Part shown: one piece after another, positions 1 to 8,441 of the stretch | Layout: each line of letters begins with the position of its first letter | How positions within the stretch are numbered: position 1 is the stretch's first letter | From: SYAN01 sp049459795 | Lineage (GTDB): Bacteria > Actinomycetota > Actinomycetes > Nanopelagicales > Nanopelagicaceae | DNA length: 30,442 nt | Assembly (NCBI GenBank): GCA_049459795.1 | Contig: JBMUDS010000012.1 | Location: forward strand, 1 to 30,442 | Reading direction: 5' to 3' | Notes under the pieces: model-generated | What the model saw: the letters and a program-made list of their open reading frames with translations, nothing else | Told to the model about the DNA's origin: nothing | The model's database searches: none | Position numbers and translations under genes: made by a program

Positions 1-615
1 GTCTTCGCATATAGCCCAGAGAGGGTATCGACTCTCCCCTCTTCCTACGAAGACATGACGGATCCGGAATACAAGGGCCGCTTCGGTATCGCTCCGACCA
101 ATTCCTCATTCCAAGCCTTCGTCACTGCCCTTCGATTGGCAATCGGTGAAGTTGCGACAGAAGAGTGGTTGCGAGCCCTGATCGCAAATGAGCCGAGGTA
201 CTACGAGAAGAACTCGATGATCGTCGAAGCGATCGAGAATGGCGAGATCGATCTCGGCTTGGTCAACCACTACTACATCTATGAAGTAGCGAAGGCACTC
301 GGTCGTGAGATATCGGTGAAAGATGGATTCTTCGCTGATGGTGACCTTGGAAACATGATCAATGTCTCCGGCGCGGCGCTCCTCGCTACCTCAACTAAAC
401 GGAGTGAAGCATTAAGTCTCATCGAGTACTTGTTGCGCCCTAGCACTCAAGAGAGATTTGTCTCGGAGACGAAGGAGTATGCGCTTCTCGATGGTCTCGC
501 AGGTCCTCAAGGGTTACCTGCCCTCTCGGAGATCGCGGCACCATCCGTTGATCTCAATGCGCTCCGCGACTTGAAGGCCACACAATCGCTACTCATTAAG
601 GTCGGGCTCCTCTGA
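1..615 (+). CDS. Ferric-iron ABC transporter substrate-binding protein, C-terminal part (5' truncated by window)
   Basis: The frame is open from base 1, so the gene begins outside the window; 204 C-terminal residues are visible. This is the periplasmic-binding-protein type II fold of FbpA/FutA proteins, which capture Fe(III) outside the membrane and pass it to a permease. The best signature is a GLVNHYYIYE segment near base 260; adjacent tyrosines in this place are the iron ligands in the FbpA/FutA family. The stop (613-615) overlaps the next gene by 4 bases, and a permease and ATPase of the same transporter type follow, which supports the assignment. The N-terminus, and so any lipoprotein signal, is not visible. 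Specificity for iron rather than another metal or a phosphonate-like ligand is inferred from the tyrosine pair and the neighbours. Confidence 0.85.
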   Translation, partial: VFAYSPERVSTLPSSYEDMTDPEYKGRFGIAPTNSSFQAFVTALRLAIGEVATEEWLRALIANEPRYYEKNSMIVEAIENGEIDLGLVNHYYIYEVAKALGREISVKDGFFADGDLGNMINVSGAALLATSTKRSEALSLIEYLLRPSTQERFVSETKEYALLDGLAGPQGLPALSEIAAPSVDLNALRDLKATQSLLIKVGLL

Positions 616-2195
616 CCTCGACACTCGTAACGCCGGAAACCACCGGGGAGAAGCGCAACCGCGCCCACCTCGGTGGTTTTCTGCTGACGGCACTTCTCCT
701 TCTCCTGACGAGCATCCCGTTCCTCTACCTCATCGCGCGGGTAAGGACCATCTCTGGGGAAGATCTCACCACGATCCTCTTTCGCCCCAAGACAGTGGAG
801 ATAGTCACCAACACGGTCACTCTCGCGCTTGTCGTTGCAACGCTCTCCGTTGCCATCGGCACTCTCTTCGCGAGCCTGATCTTCTCTAGCAACTTCCGAA
901 GCCGTGGATTACTCCTCGCAATCTCAGCCTTGCCTTTAGCAATTCCTTCCTACGTCTTCACCTACTCCTGGATCGCGATCTGGCCGAGTTTCCGTGGATT
1001 TTGGGCTGCCGTATTGGTCCTGACACTGAGCACGATGCCCTACATCCTGCTTGCTGCTTTCGCAGCACTTCGAAGGATCGACAAAGTGCAGATCGATGTC
1101 GCTCGATCCCTGGGGTGCAATCGATTCCAAGTCTTCACTCGAGTGATCCTGCCTCAGATCAGGAACTCGATTGCCGCAAGCACGTTGCTCGTCGTCTTAT
1201 ATGTCTTCAGTGACTTCGGCGCGGTGTCACTCCTGGGTGTAGATACCTTTACACGCGCGATACAGAATCTCTACCGGGCTTCCTTCGACCGAGAGTCTGC
1301 AGCGCTCCTTGGTCTCATCCTGATCTTCTTCGCGACGCTCTTGATCATCGGTGAAGAGCGCGTACAGCGCCGAACCGTCATTGCGCGCTCTACTGCTCGG
1401 ATCAAGGAAGAGATCTCGCTGATCACGAAACCAGGTCCGAAGACACTCGCCTACCTGATGATGATCGGCTATGCGCTCTTGGCGCTTGCTGTCCCGATAT
1501 ATGTGCTCTCTTCCAGGATGATGCGAAACTTCCAAGGCATCGATTTCGAAGCGCTCGCTTCTGCGACTTTCAATACAATCATTGTCGCATCGCTGGGTGC
1601 CATCATTGCGATTCTCTTCGCGCTACCTCTGGCCTGGACCATCATCACGTCAAAGAGTCGACTTGGACTCATCACCGAGAAAGTCGTTCTTGTAACGCAT
1701 GCACTTCCCGGCGTAGTCCTAGGACTCTCACTCGTGGCATTCTCAGCGCAGTTCTCTTGGCTCTATCAAAGTATCGCTTTGCTCGCCTTCGCCTACGCCC
1801 TTCTCTTTTTGGCAAAAGGAGTAGGAGCGACAAGGACGAGCATCGAGCGAGTGCCACTCGGCCTCAAAGAGGTAGCGACAACACTCGGTGTCTCGCCCTT
1901 TAATGTCATTCGTCGAATCACCATTCCACTTGCCGCCCCAGGAATCGGAGTCGGTTTCCTCCTCATCTTGCTCACTGCGATGAAGGAGCTACCTGCGACT
2001 TTGATGCTGCGACCCACCGGATTCGACACTCTCGCCATCGAAATATGGACTGCTGCCTCGATCAACCGCTTCAACGAAGCGGCTCCCTATGCCCTGGTCT
2101 TGATTCTGATCGCTGCCCTTCCCACCTTTATCCTTTCTCGCCCTGATCGTGAATTCCAGGAGCGAGCCGATGACCAGATCGAGCGAAAGGGATAG
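612..2195 (+). CDS. Ferric-iron ABC transporter permease (FbpB-type, duplicated permease domain), probable CTG start
   Basis: This is an integral membrane permease of about 527 residues that forms the channel for iron delivered by the upstream binding protein. It contains two binding-protein-dependent permease domains in tandem. Each has an EAA-loop-like segment where the ATPase docks: DVARSLGCNRFQVFTRVILP in the first half and EVATTLGVSPFNVIRRI in the second. Many hydrophobic segments are visible. The first ATG/GTG/TTG in frame is GTG 795, but this would remove the first membrane helix (about residues 24-42 of the long form: a leucine run followed by TSIPFLYLIARV). The frame is open back to a TAA at 597, and the only plausible start upstream is CTG 612, which gives a 4-base CTGA overlap with the upstream stop. 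I therefore extend the gene to 612. Confidence 0.85.
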   Translation: MTSTLVTPETTGEKRNRAHLGGFLLTALLLLLTSIPFLYLIARVRTISGEDLTTILFRPKTVEIVTNTVTLALVVATLSVAIGTLFASLIFSSNFRSRGLLLAISALPLAIPSYVFTYSWIAIWPSFRGFWAAVLVLTLSTMPYILLAAFAALRRIDKVQIDVARSLGCNRFQVFTRVILPQIRNSIAASTLLVVLYVFSDFGAVSLLGVDTFTRAIQNLYRASFDRESAALLGLILIFFATLLIIGEERVQRRTVIARSTARIKEEISLITKPGPKTLAYLMMIGYALLALAVPIYVLSSRMMRNFQGIDFEALASATFNTIIVASLGAIIAILFALPLAWTIITSKSRLGLITEKVVLVTHALPGVVLGLSLVAFSAQFSWLYQSIALLAFAYALLFLAKGVGATRTSIERVPLGLKEVATTLGVSPFNVIRRITIPLAAPGIGVGFLLILLTAMKELPATLMLRPTGFDTLAIEIWTAASINRFNEAAPYALVLILIAALPTFILSRPDREFQERADDQIERKG

Positions 2196-2206
2196 GTGGA
2201 CTGAAG

Positions 2207-3250
2207 ATGACCTCGCTTGAAGTCAACGCGCTCACCGTCCATCTTGGGGAACGTAAAGTCCTCGACGAGCTCTCGATCACCATCGAAGCCGGAACGTTCA
2301 CAGCGATCCTTGGTCCCAGTGGATGTGGCAAGACGACTCTGCTTCGTGCGATCGCAGGTCTCGTCGCCCCGACCTCTGGCACCATCCGTTTTGGAAAGCA
2401 ATTGGTCAGTGTCTCCTCACTCGTCCTTCCACCCCATAAGCGGCGCATTGGATATGTCCCGCAAGAGGCTGCGCTCTTCCCTCACCTGACTGTCGCCGAG
2501 AACATTGCCTTCGCACTCGATAAAGAGAGTTACACCAAGGATCGACGTCGAGTCATCGTCGCTGAGATGCTCGAGTTGATCGGACTCGCCAATTTCGGGG
2601 ATCGAATGCCGAGTGAATTGAGTGGTGGCCAGCAGACTCGCGTCGCGCTTGCACGAGCACTCGCAATCGAACCAAAGATCGTCTTACTCGATGAGCCATT
2701 CTCAGCACTCGACGCGGCGCTACGAAACGAATTGCGAGAGGAAGTCTCGACATTGCTCAAGACTCGTCAGACCACGGCGCTGATGGTGACCCATGATCGC
2801 GAAGAAGCACTGGTCACAGCAGACATGATCGCCTTGATGCGTGATGGAAAGATTGTTCAACATGGCACTCCGGCTGAGGTCTACTTCTCACCGAAGACTC
2901 CTTACGCAGCAGTGAGCACTGGTGATGCACTCGTCCTTCCGGCAAAACGCGACGGAGATAACGTCTTCCATCCGCTCACCTCTGGTGTCTCTCCCGCGAC
3001 GAGCGAGAGCGGGACCATCGTGATTCGCCCGGAGGAGATCTCGGTCAGTCTTGATCCGAATTCTGGACAACGCGCCATCGTCACGAAGATCGAGTACTAC
3101 GGACATGATGCGGTGGTCGAATTCGGTCTCATCGAGAGCGCCTACTTAGGCACACTCAAGGCAAGGATTACCGGAAGCACCGAGTACCACTTGGGCCAAT
3201 CGATCTATGTGGATCATGTCGGCCCGATTCGGTGGTTCGCTAACCTCTAA
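2207..3250 (+). CDS. Ferric-iron ABC transporter ATP-binding protein (FbpC-type)
   Basis: A cytoplasmic ATPase of 347 residues that powers the permease upstream. The motifs are complete: Walker A GPSGCGKTT at residues 36-44, Q-loop around VPQEAAL at 84-90, signature LSGGQ at 138-142, Walker B IVLLDEP at 158-164 and the switch histidine in VTHD near 196. About 110 C-terminal residues form a TOBE-like regulatory region, typical of the FbpC/PotA/MalK class. It starts 11 bases after the permease stop, so the three genes form one operon. The 3' end overlaps the convergent hflX gene by 11 bases, leaving no room for a terminator between them. The class is sure; ferric iron as substrate follows from the binding protein. 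Confidence 0.9.
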   Translation: MTSLEVNALTVHLGERKVLDELSITIEAGTFTAILGPSGCGKTTLLRAIAGLVAPTSGTIRFGKQLVSVSSLVLPPHKRRIGYVPQEAALFPHLTVAENIAFALDKESYTKDRRRVIVAEMLELIGLANFGDRMPSELSGGQQTRVALARALAIEPKIVLLDEPFSALDAALRNELREEVSTLLKTRQTTALMVTHDREEALVTADMIALMRDGKIVQHGTPAEVYFSPKTPYAAVSTGDALVLPAKRDGDNVFHPLTSGVSPATSESGTIVIRPEEISVSLDPNSGQRAIVTKIEYYGHDAVVEFGLIESAYLGTLKARITGSTEYHLGQSIYVDHVGPIRWFANL

Positions 3251-4706
3251 AGCCGAGTAACTCGCTCTCAAGTCGGCGATCGACTCTTCCTTTGATCCGA
3301 GTTCCACTCTCTTCATGTGACTCGACATCGATCTCACCGAGTAGATGGAATTTGTTGACGAGATCACCACGGTTGTACGGGATGACCACTTCGATCTCGA
3401 TCGCGGGATGAGGCAACGCCTCTTCGATCGCAGCAGTGAGCAATCCGATCCCAAGGCCACTTTTCACGCTGATCGCGATCGCATCGCGTTCTTGTCGAAG
3501 CAAGTGATCGAGGACTTCTGGTTCAGCGATATCTGCTTTGTTGACTGCGATGATCTCCGGAATTCCTGCAGCGCCGATCTCTCGCAAGATGGAGCGCACC
3601 GATTGGATCTGACCGAAGGGATCCGGACTGCTCCCATCGACGAGGTGGACGATCACATCGGCGTGGAGGACCTCCTCGAGAGTTGATTTGAAGACTTCCA
3701 CGAGTTGCTCGGGGAGATCGCGGACGAAACCGACGGTGTCTGCGAGGGTGTAGATCCGACCATCCTTCGTCTGATTCTTTCGAACCGTCGGCTCCAACGT
3801 GGCGAAGAGCGCGTCCTGTACCAGGACTCCGGCACCAGTGAGTCGATTGAGGAGTGAAGATTTGCCCGCGTTGGTGTAACCCGCGATCGCAACGGACGGG
3901 ACTCGATTCTTATCTCGCTCCTTGCGTTTCGTATCGCGCGCCGTCTTCATCTCTTTAATCTCGCGGCGAAGCTTGGACATCTTGTCGCGAATCCTTCGTC
4001 GATCGATCTCGATCTTCGTCTCACCAGGACCACGACTTCCGATACCGCCAGTTCCACCCGCCTGACGGGAGAGGGATTGTCCCCAACCACGAAGCCGGGG
4101 TAATAGGTAACTCATCTGCGCCAATTCCACCTGCGCCTTGCCCTCTCTGCTCTTCGCATGTTGTGCGAAGATGTCGAGGATCAATGCGGTGCGATCGACG
4201 ACTTTGACCTTGACCCGATCCTCAAGATTCTTCAATTGAGATGGACTCAATTCACCGTCGCAAATCACGGTGTCTGCGCCGCTGGACTTCACGATCCCCT
4301 TGAGCTCTGCGACTTTTCCAGATCCGATGAAGGTCGCTGGATCAGCCTTGTCACGGCGTTGGATGAGGGCATCGAGCACCTGCGATCCAGCGGTCTCCGC
4401 GAGAGATGCAAGTTCCGTCATCGAGTTCTCTGCATCTTGAGCGGTTCCTGTTGTCCATACTCCAACCAAAATGACGCGCTCCAGCTGCAACTTTCGATAT
4501 TCCGCCTCGGAGATATCGATGAGTTCAGTCGAGAGACCTTGCACGCGTCGAAGCGCTTGCCGGTCCTGGAGTGCTAACTGGGTGGATTCGAAATCATCCG
4601 GCTGAAACCCGGTTAACTCAATCTCGCCTGAATCCAACCCTGAATCCAAGACGGCCTCTAATCGCTCGCTCTCTGCGATGAGTGCGTCGTAGTCGAGGTC
4701 TTTCAC
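3240..4706 (-). CDS. hflX: Ribosome-associated GTPase HflX
   Basis: A 488-residue GTPase that binds the large ribosomal subunit and splits or rescues stalled ribosomes in characterised homologues. The N-terminal HflX domain (about residues 70-265) includes the glycine-rich GGTGGIGSRGPGETKIE segment at 217-233. The G domain follows, with Walker A GYTNAGKSS at 276-284, a DTVGFVRDLP switch segment and an NKAD guanine-specificity motif. An acidic N-terminal extension of about 65 residues precedes the HflX domain, as in other actinobacterial HflX proteins. The GTG start lies 10 bases after the dapF stop, with a purine-rich GAGAG upstream. It is the last gene of the recA-to-hflX run and ends inside the 3' end of the convergent iron-transporter ATPase gene. 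Confidence 0.95.
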   Translation of the reverse strand: MKDLDYDALIAESERLEAVLDSGLDSGEIELTGFQPDDFESTQLALQDRQALRRVQGLSTELIDISEAEYRKLQLERVILVGVWTTGTAQDAENSMTELASLAETAGSQVLDALIQRRDKADPATFIGSGKVAELKGIVKSSGADTVICDGELSPSQLKNLEDRVKVKVVDRTALILDIFAQHAKSREGKAQVELAQMSYLLPRLRGWGQSLSRQAGGTGGIGSRGPGETKIEIDRRRIRDKMSKLRREIKEMKTARDTKRKERDKNRVPSVAIAGYTNAGKSSLLNRLTGAGVLVQDALFATLEPTVRKNQTKDGRIYTLADTVGFVRDLPEQLVEVFKSTLEEVLHADVIVHLVDGSSPDPFGQIQSVRSILREIGAAGIPEIIAVNKADIAEPEVLDHLLRQERDAIAISVKSGLGIGLLTAAIEEALPHPAIEIEVVIPYNRGDLVNKFHLLGEIDVESHEESGTRIKGRVDRRLESELLGFRG

Positions 4707-4716
4707 GGATTCACTC

Positions 4717-5541
4717 TCATGCGACGAGATACTTGGTGAGATCGAGGTCGCGGAGCAATAGTGCAGGCCCGGTCAATGTGGCGTTCTCATGAGGGTCGAG
4801 GTCGACAACGAGTCTGCCGCCAGGGGTATGGATCACCCAGGAGATCGGCGCGCGTTTGCCTCGCTTGATCGTGGCAGCCATGGCTACCGCACATGTGCCG
4901 GTGCCACAGGATCGCGTCTCTCCACTACCTCGTTCGAAGACACGCATCCTCAACTCGCTGTCGCTTACGAATTCAACGAACTCGACGTTCACTCCCTCTG
5001 GGTACTCCTCCTCGGGAGTCACGATAGGAGCTCGTTCCAATGCGCCGACTTCATCGATGGAATCGACGAAGACGACGGCGTGAGGATTACCAACATCGAT
5101 GTTGTAACCAATGAACCGATGACCATTCTGTTCTGCGGTGATCTCGCCTGGAATGTGACTCACCTTGCCAAGGTTTACTGAAATGTCCCCATGATCTGGA
5201 ACTTTGAGGAACTTGTTTCCATCTCGAGTGACGATGGAGAAGATCCCGGACTCTTGATGTCCCTTATCAACAAGATACCGCGCCATGACCCTGATCCCAT
5301 TGCCACACATCTCTGCGATAGATCCATCAGAATTGCGATAATCCATGAACCAACGATTGTCGCGATTGACGATCCGGATCAAACCGTCGGCACCGATCCC
5401 ACTCTTCCGATCGCAGATACGTCGGACCTGATCAGAAGAAATCTGTAGTTCATCTTTCGGGTCAAAGATCAGAACGAAGTCATTCTCCGTTCCATGGCCA
5501 TAGGTACCCTGAATCGTGATGTGATCGCTCAATGAAGTCAT
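4717..5541 (-). CDS. dapF: Diaminopimelate epimerase
   Basis: Interconverts LL- and meso-diaminopimelate for lysine and peptidoglycan synthesis. The product is 274 residues, normal for the family. Both catalytic cysteines are present: Cys79 in MCGNGIR and Cys212 in GETRSCGTGTCA. An N-terminal GHGTENDF motif marks the first half of the duplicated fold. The open frame runs 78 bases further upstream to 5619, but those codons would overlap the miaA 3' end and lie before the conserved N-terminus (TIQGTYGHGTENDF), so I chose ATG 5541, 11 bases after the miaA stop. It lies between miaA and hflX, a standard actinobacterial arrangement. Confidence 0.95.
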   Translation of the reverse strand: MTSLSDHITIQGTYGHGTENDFVLIFDPKDELQISSDQVRRICDRKSGIGADGLIRIVNRDNRWFMDYRNSDGSIAEMCGNGIRVMARYLVDKGHQESGIFSIVTRDGNKFLKVPDHGDISVNLGKVSHIPGEITAEQNGHRFIGYNIDVGNPHAVVFVDSIDEVGALERAPIVTPEEEYPEGVNVEFVEFVSDSELRMRVFERGSGETRSCGTGTCAVAMAATIKRGKRAPISWVIHTPGGRLVVDLDPHENATLTGPALLLRDLDLTKYLVA

Positions 5542-5552
5542 CAAGGTGAAGA

Positions 5553-6473
5553 CTACCTTTTCGAAAGATCCAACTGGATCGTGCGAAGACGAGCTTCGGT
5601 GTTCTCGGCTTTGATCCAAGTGATTCGTTCATCTCTTGAGAACCACGTCTCTTGTCGCCGGGCGAATGCGCGAGTTGCGCGCTTAGTCTCCTCTTTCGCC
5701 TCACTCTCTGAGACCTTCCCGAGTCTGTAATCGATAATCTGTGAATATCCAATAGCAGCACGGGCCGTTCTTCCTTCCAAGATGCCGCGCTCTAGGAGTA
5801 AATCCACCTCTGCGACGAATCCCTCGGACCACATCCGATCCACTCTTTGATCGATCCGCTCTCGGAGATTCTCGCGATTCATCACTAAGCCAAACTGTTT
5901 CGCTGCCGGATAACGATCAACCCCTTTCCGTGGCAGGTGCGCCGTGAACGGTTTCCCGGTGATCTCGATGACCTCGAGTGCGCGAACCACCCGCCGTAAG
6001 TTCTCTTTTGGTATCGCAGCAGAAGCCGCTGGATCTAGAGTTGCAAGACGTTGATGCATCACATCGACGCCACGTTCTAACCCTTCCTTCAGAAGGCGAT
6101 CTCTGACGATCGGATCGGTATCAGGGAATTGAAGATCGTCTAAGAATGCTTTTATGTAGAGACCGGTGCCCCCCACGACAACGACATTTCTGCCTTGCTC
6201 AAGTAGATCATCTGCTTTTGAACGAGAAAGTTCTTGATATTGGGCGACTGTTGCATCTTCAGATACTCCAAGAATGTCGATCAGATGATGCGTAATCCCG
6301 CCGCGTTCTCCCACTTTGAGTTTTGCAGTGCCGATATCCATGCCCCGATAAAGCTGCATCGAATCAGCATTGATGATCTCAGCGTCGAGTTCTTGTGCAA
6401 GGGCGACGGCAAGATCGCTCTTTCCGGTAGCGGTAGCTCCAGCGATGATGATCAGCTGAGCTCTTGTCTTCAT
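5553..6473 (-). CDS. miaA: tRNA dimethylallyltransferase
   Basis: Transfers a dimethylallyl group to N6 of adenosine 37 in tRNAs that read codons starting with U. The protein has 306 residues, with a P-loop GATATGKS at 12-19, followed by DAEIINADSMQLYRGMDIGT and a GTGLYIKAF segment, all typical of MiaA. The ATG is 3 bases after the miaB stop, so the two consecutive enzymes of the same tRNA modification (ms2i6A37) are translationally adjacent. Confidence 0.96.
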   Translation of the reverse strand: MKTRAQLIIIAGATATGKSDLAVALAQELDAEIINADSMQLYRGMDIGTAKLKVGERGGITHHLIDILGVSEDATVAQYQELSRSKADDLLEQGRNVVVVGGTGLYIKAFLDDLQFPDTDPIVRDRLLKEGLERGVDVMHQRLATLDPAASAAIPKENLRRVVRALEVIEITGKPFTAHLPRKGVDRYPAAKQFGLVMNRENLRERIDQRVDRMWSEGFVAEVDLLLERGILEGRTARAAIGYSQIIDYRLGKVSESEAKEETKRATRAFARRQETWFSRDERITWIKAENTEARLRTIQLDLSKR

Positions 6474-6476
6474 GGC

Positions 6477-7931
6477 TCAGGTGCCAAGCGCTGCAGTCAA
6501 TGTCGCGCGAGAGAGCTTTGGCATACCAAGCATGGTGCCGCCTCGCTCTGCCTCACTCTTGCGAGCAGCGAAGGCATCTCCACCTCGAGACCTACGAATC
6601 GAGTGCACTTCTCCGGCAACGAGATAGAAAGGTTTCGCATCTTTAATCTCGACGGTAACGAAGTCACCGGGACGCACACTCTCATGTGAAGGCGTAGTGA
6701 AGTGGACCAACCTTCCATCTTCACTCTTGCCACTCATACGAGGGATACCATCACGGTCGCTCTCATTCTCCGTGACGAGGAGTTCGTAGCTTCGCCCGAT
6801 CGCACGTTGATTGACACCTAATGAGATCGATTCTTGATGATGATGAAGTCGGTCGTATCTCTCTTTCACCACTTCTGCTGGAACTTGATCCGGCATCTCT
6901 GCGGCAGGAGTTCCTGGACGCTTCGAGTATTGGAAGGTGTAAGCCGCTGTGAATTGTGCTGCGTCACAGAGAGAGATGGTCTCTTCGAAATCAGCATCGC
7001 TCTCCCCTGGGAAGCCGACGATGATGTCTGTGGTAATCGAAGCCTCAGGGATCGCCGCTCGTACCCGATCGAGGATTCCGAGATAACGCGACCTTCGATA
7101 GGAACGACGCATCATTTGCAAGATCCGATCAGAACCTGATTGCAACGGCATATGAAGATGCGGCATGACATTCTTGGTGTCCGCCATCGCTTCGATCACA
7201 TCGTCTGTGAAATCACGTGGATGGGGCGACATAAATCGCACTCTTTCTAGGCCATCGACTCCCCCGCAAGCCCGAAGCAACGTCGCGAATGCTCCTGGCT
7301 CGCCAAGATCGACGCCATATGCATTGACGTTCTGACCGAGCAGGGTTATCTCTGTGACGCCTTCGTCGACGAGGGTTCGAATCTCTCGCAAGATCTCTTC
7401 TTGCGGTCGATCTTTCTCTCTGCCACGCAAGGAAGGGACGATACAAAACGTGCAGGTGTTGTTGCATCCGACCGATATCGAAACCCAGGCCGAGAAAGCT
7501 GAGTGGCGTCTTGCAGGCAAAGAAGATGGGAAATGTTCAAGGGCTTCCTTGATCTCAACCTGTGATTCGCCTTCGATCCGAGCTCGTTCGAGAAGGATGG
7601 GAAGCGACCCCACGTTATGCGTCCCAAAGACCACATCCACGTAAGGGGCGCGCTCGATGATCCTGCCCTGATCCTTCTGGGCAAGGCAACCACCGATTGC
7701 GATCTGAAGATTGGGATTTGATTCCTTTTGCGGTGCAAGGAAACTCAACTGACCATAAAGTCTGTTGTCTGCATTCTCCCGAACCGCACAGGTATTGAAG
7801 ACGATGAGATCCGGTTCCTCGCCATCAAGTGCCGGTATATACCCAGCGCGATCCAAGGAACCAGCAATTCGTTCGGAGTCATGGACATTCATCTGACAGC
7901 CGAGGGTCTGGATCACATAGCGACGCGTCAT
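6477..7931 (-). CDS. miaB: tRNA-2-methylthio-N6-dimethylallyladenosine synthase (radical SAM)
   Basis: A methylthiotransferase of 484 residues that adds the 2-methylthio group to i6A37 made by MiaA. Three N-terminal cysteines (12, 48, 82) would hold the auxiliary iron-sulfur cluster, and the radical SAM motif CNNTCTFC provides Cys156, Cys160 and Cys163. The N-terminus (RRYVIQTLGCQMNVHDSER) matches MiaB rather than the related RimO or MtaB groups. A TRAM-like region is expected near residues 375-440. The start is 12 bases after the recX stop, in the same operon as miaA. Confidence 0.96.
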   Translation of the reverse strand: MTRRYVIQTLGCQMNVHDSERIAGSLDRAGYIPALDGEEPDLIVFNTCAVRENADNRLYGQLSFLAPQKESNPNLQIAIGGCLAQKDQGRIIERAPYVDVVFGTHNVGSLPILLERARIEGESQVEIKEALEHFPSSLPARRHSAFSAWVSISVGCNNTCTFCIVPSLRGREKDRPQEEILREIRTLVDEGVTEITLLGQNVNAYGVDLGEPGAFATLLRACGGVDGLERVRFMSPHPRDFTDDVIEAMADTKNVMPHLHMPLQSGSDRILQMMRRSYRRSRYLGILDRVRAAIPEASITTDIIVGFPGESDADFEETISLCDAAQFTAAYTFQYSKRPGTPAAEMPDQVPAEVVKERYDRLHHHQESISLGVNQRAIGRSYELLVTENESDRDGIPRMSGKSEDGRLVHFTTPSHESVRPGDFVTVEIKDAKPFYLVAGEVHSIRRSRGGDAFAARKSEAERGGTMLGMPKLSRATLTAALGT

Positions 7932-7943
7932 CGTGTCGCGATT

Positions 7944-8441
7944 CTACAAGCGTGAATTGGTCTCGGATCGACTCGATAATTCCTTAAAGACCGCTGCGAT
8001 GGTGTTTGAGGGGAATCCGCGTCTCATCAATGCAGAATGGACTCTCCTTCGCATTCCCTCATCGTCGCCTGATCCAGGACGCCACTTCTTTTCAGCGAAT
8101 CTGAGAGCAAGGGCAAAGTCATCCTCATCACTCATGTCCTCGATGACCCAATCGATCGTCTCTTGATCGATTGATCGCGCTTTAAGGCCTTGGACGATGG
8201 CCCGCTTCGACTGTTTACGACGCGATCGATCGGCGAAGTTCCGCGCGAAATCGAGATCGTTGAGATAGCCCATCTCCTCGAGTCGCAGAATTGTCTGATC
8301 TAAGACTTCGATGGGTGTGCCACGTTTCAGAAGATGATCGCTCAGCTGCTTCTTGCTCAATGAGCGCCTACCGATCGCACCAAGTGCGATGGTAAGCGCT
8401 ACTGAGTAGGGATCTTCCTCTATCTGATTAGAACTCGACAT
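7944..8441 (-). CDS. recX: RecA regulatory protein RecX
   Basis: A small protein that modulates RecA filaments. It is about 165 residues long, rich in helices and basic/acidic residues, with the RecX-type repeats visible: SKKQLSDHLLKRG, then a FARNFADRSRR segment, and a C-terminal HSALMRRGFPSNTI. The open frame begins at 8468, but ATG 8441 (MSSSNQ) gives a natural start and a 14-base overlap with the recA 3' end; the upstream codons lie within recA. Overlap with recA implies translational coupling and shared SOS control. Confidence 0.9.
   Translation of the reverse strand: MSSSNQIEEDPYSVALTIALGAIGRRSLSKKQLSDHLLKRGTPIEVLDQTILRLEEMGYLNDLDFARNFADRSRRKQSKRAIVQGLKARSIDQETIDWVIEDMSDEDDFALALRFAEKKWRPGSGDDEGMRRRVHSALMRRGFPSNTIAAVFKELSSRSETNSRL

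Noticed and set aside
4158..4577. Plus-strand open frame of 139 codons inside hflX
   Set aside because: It is antisense to the conserved HflX domain and shows low-information composition typical of a shadow frame.
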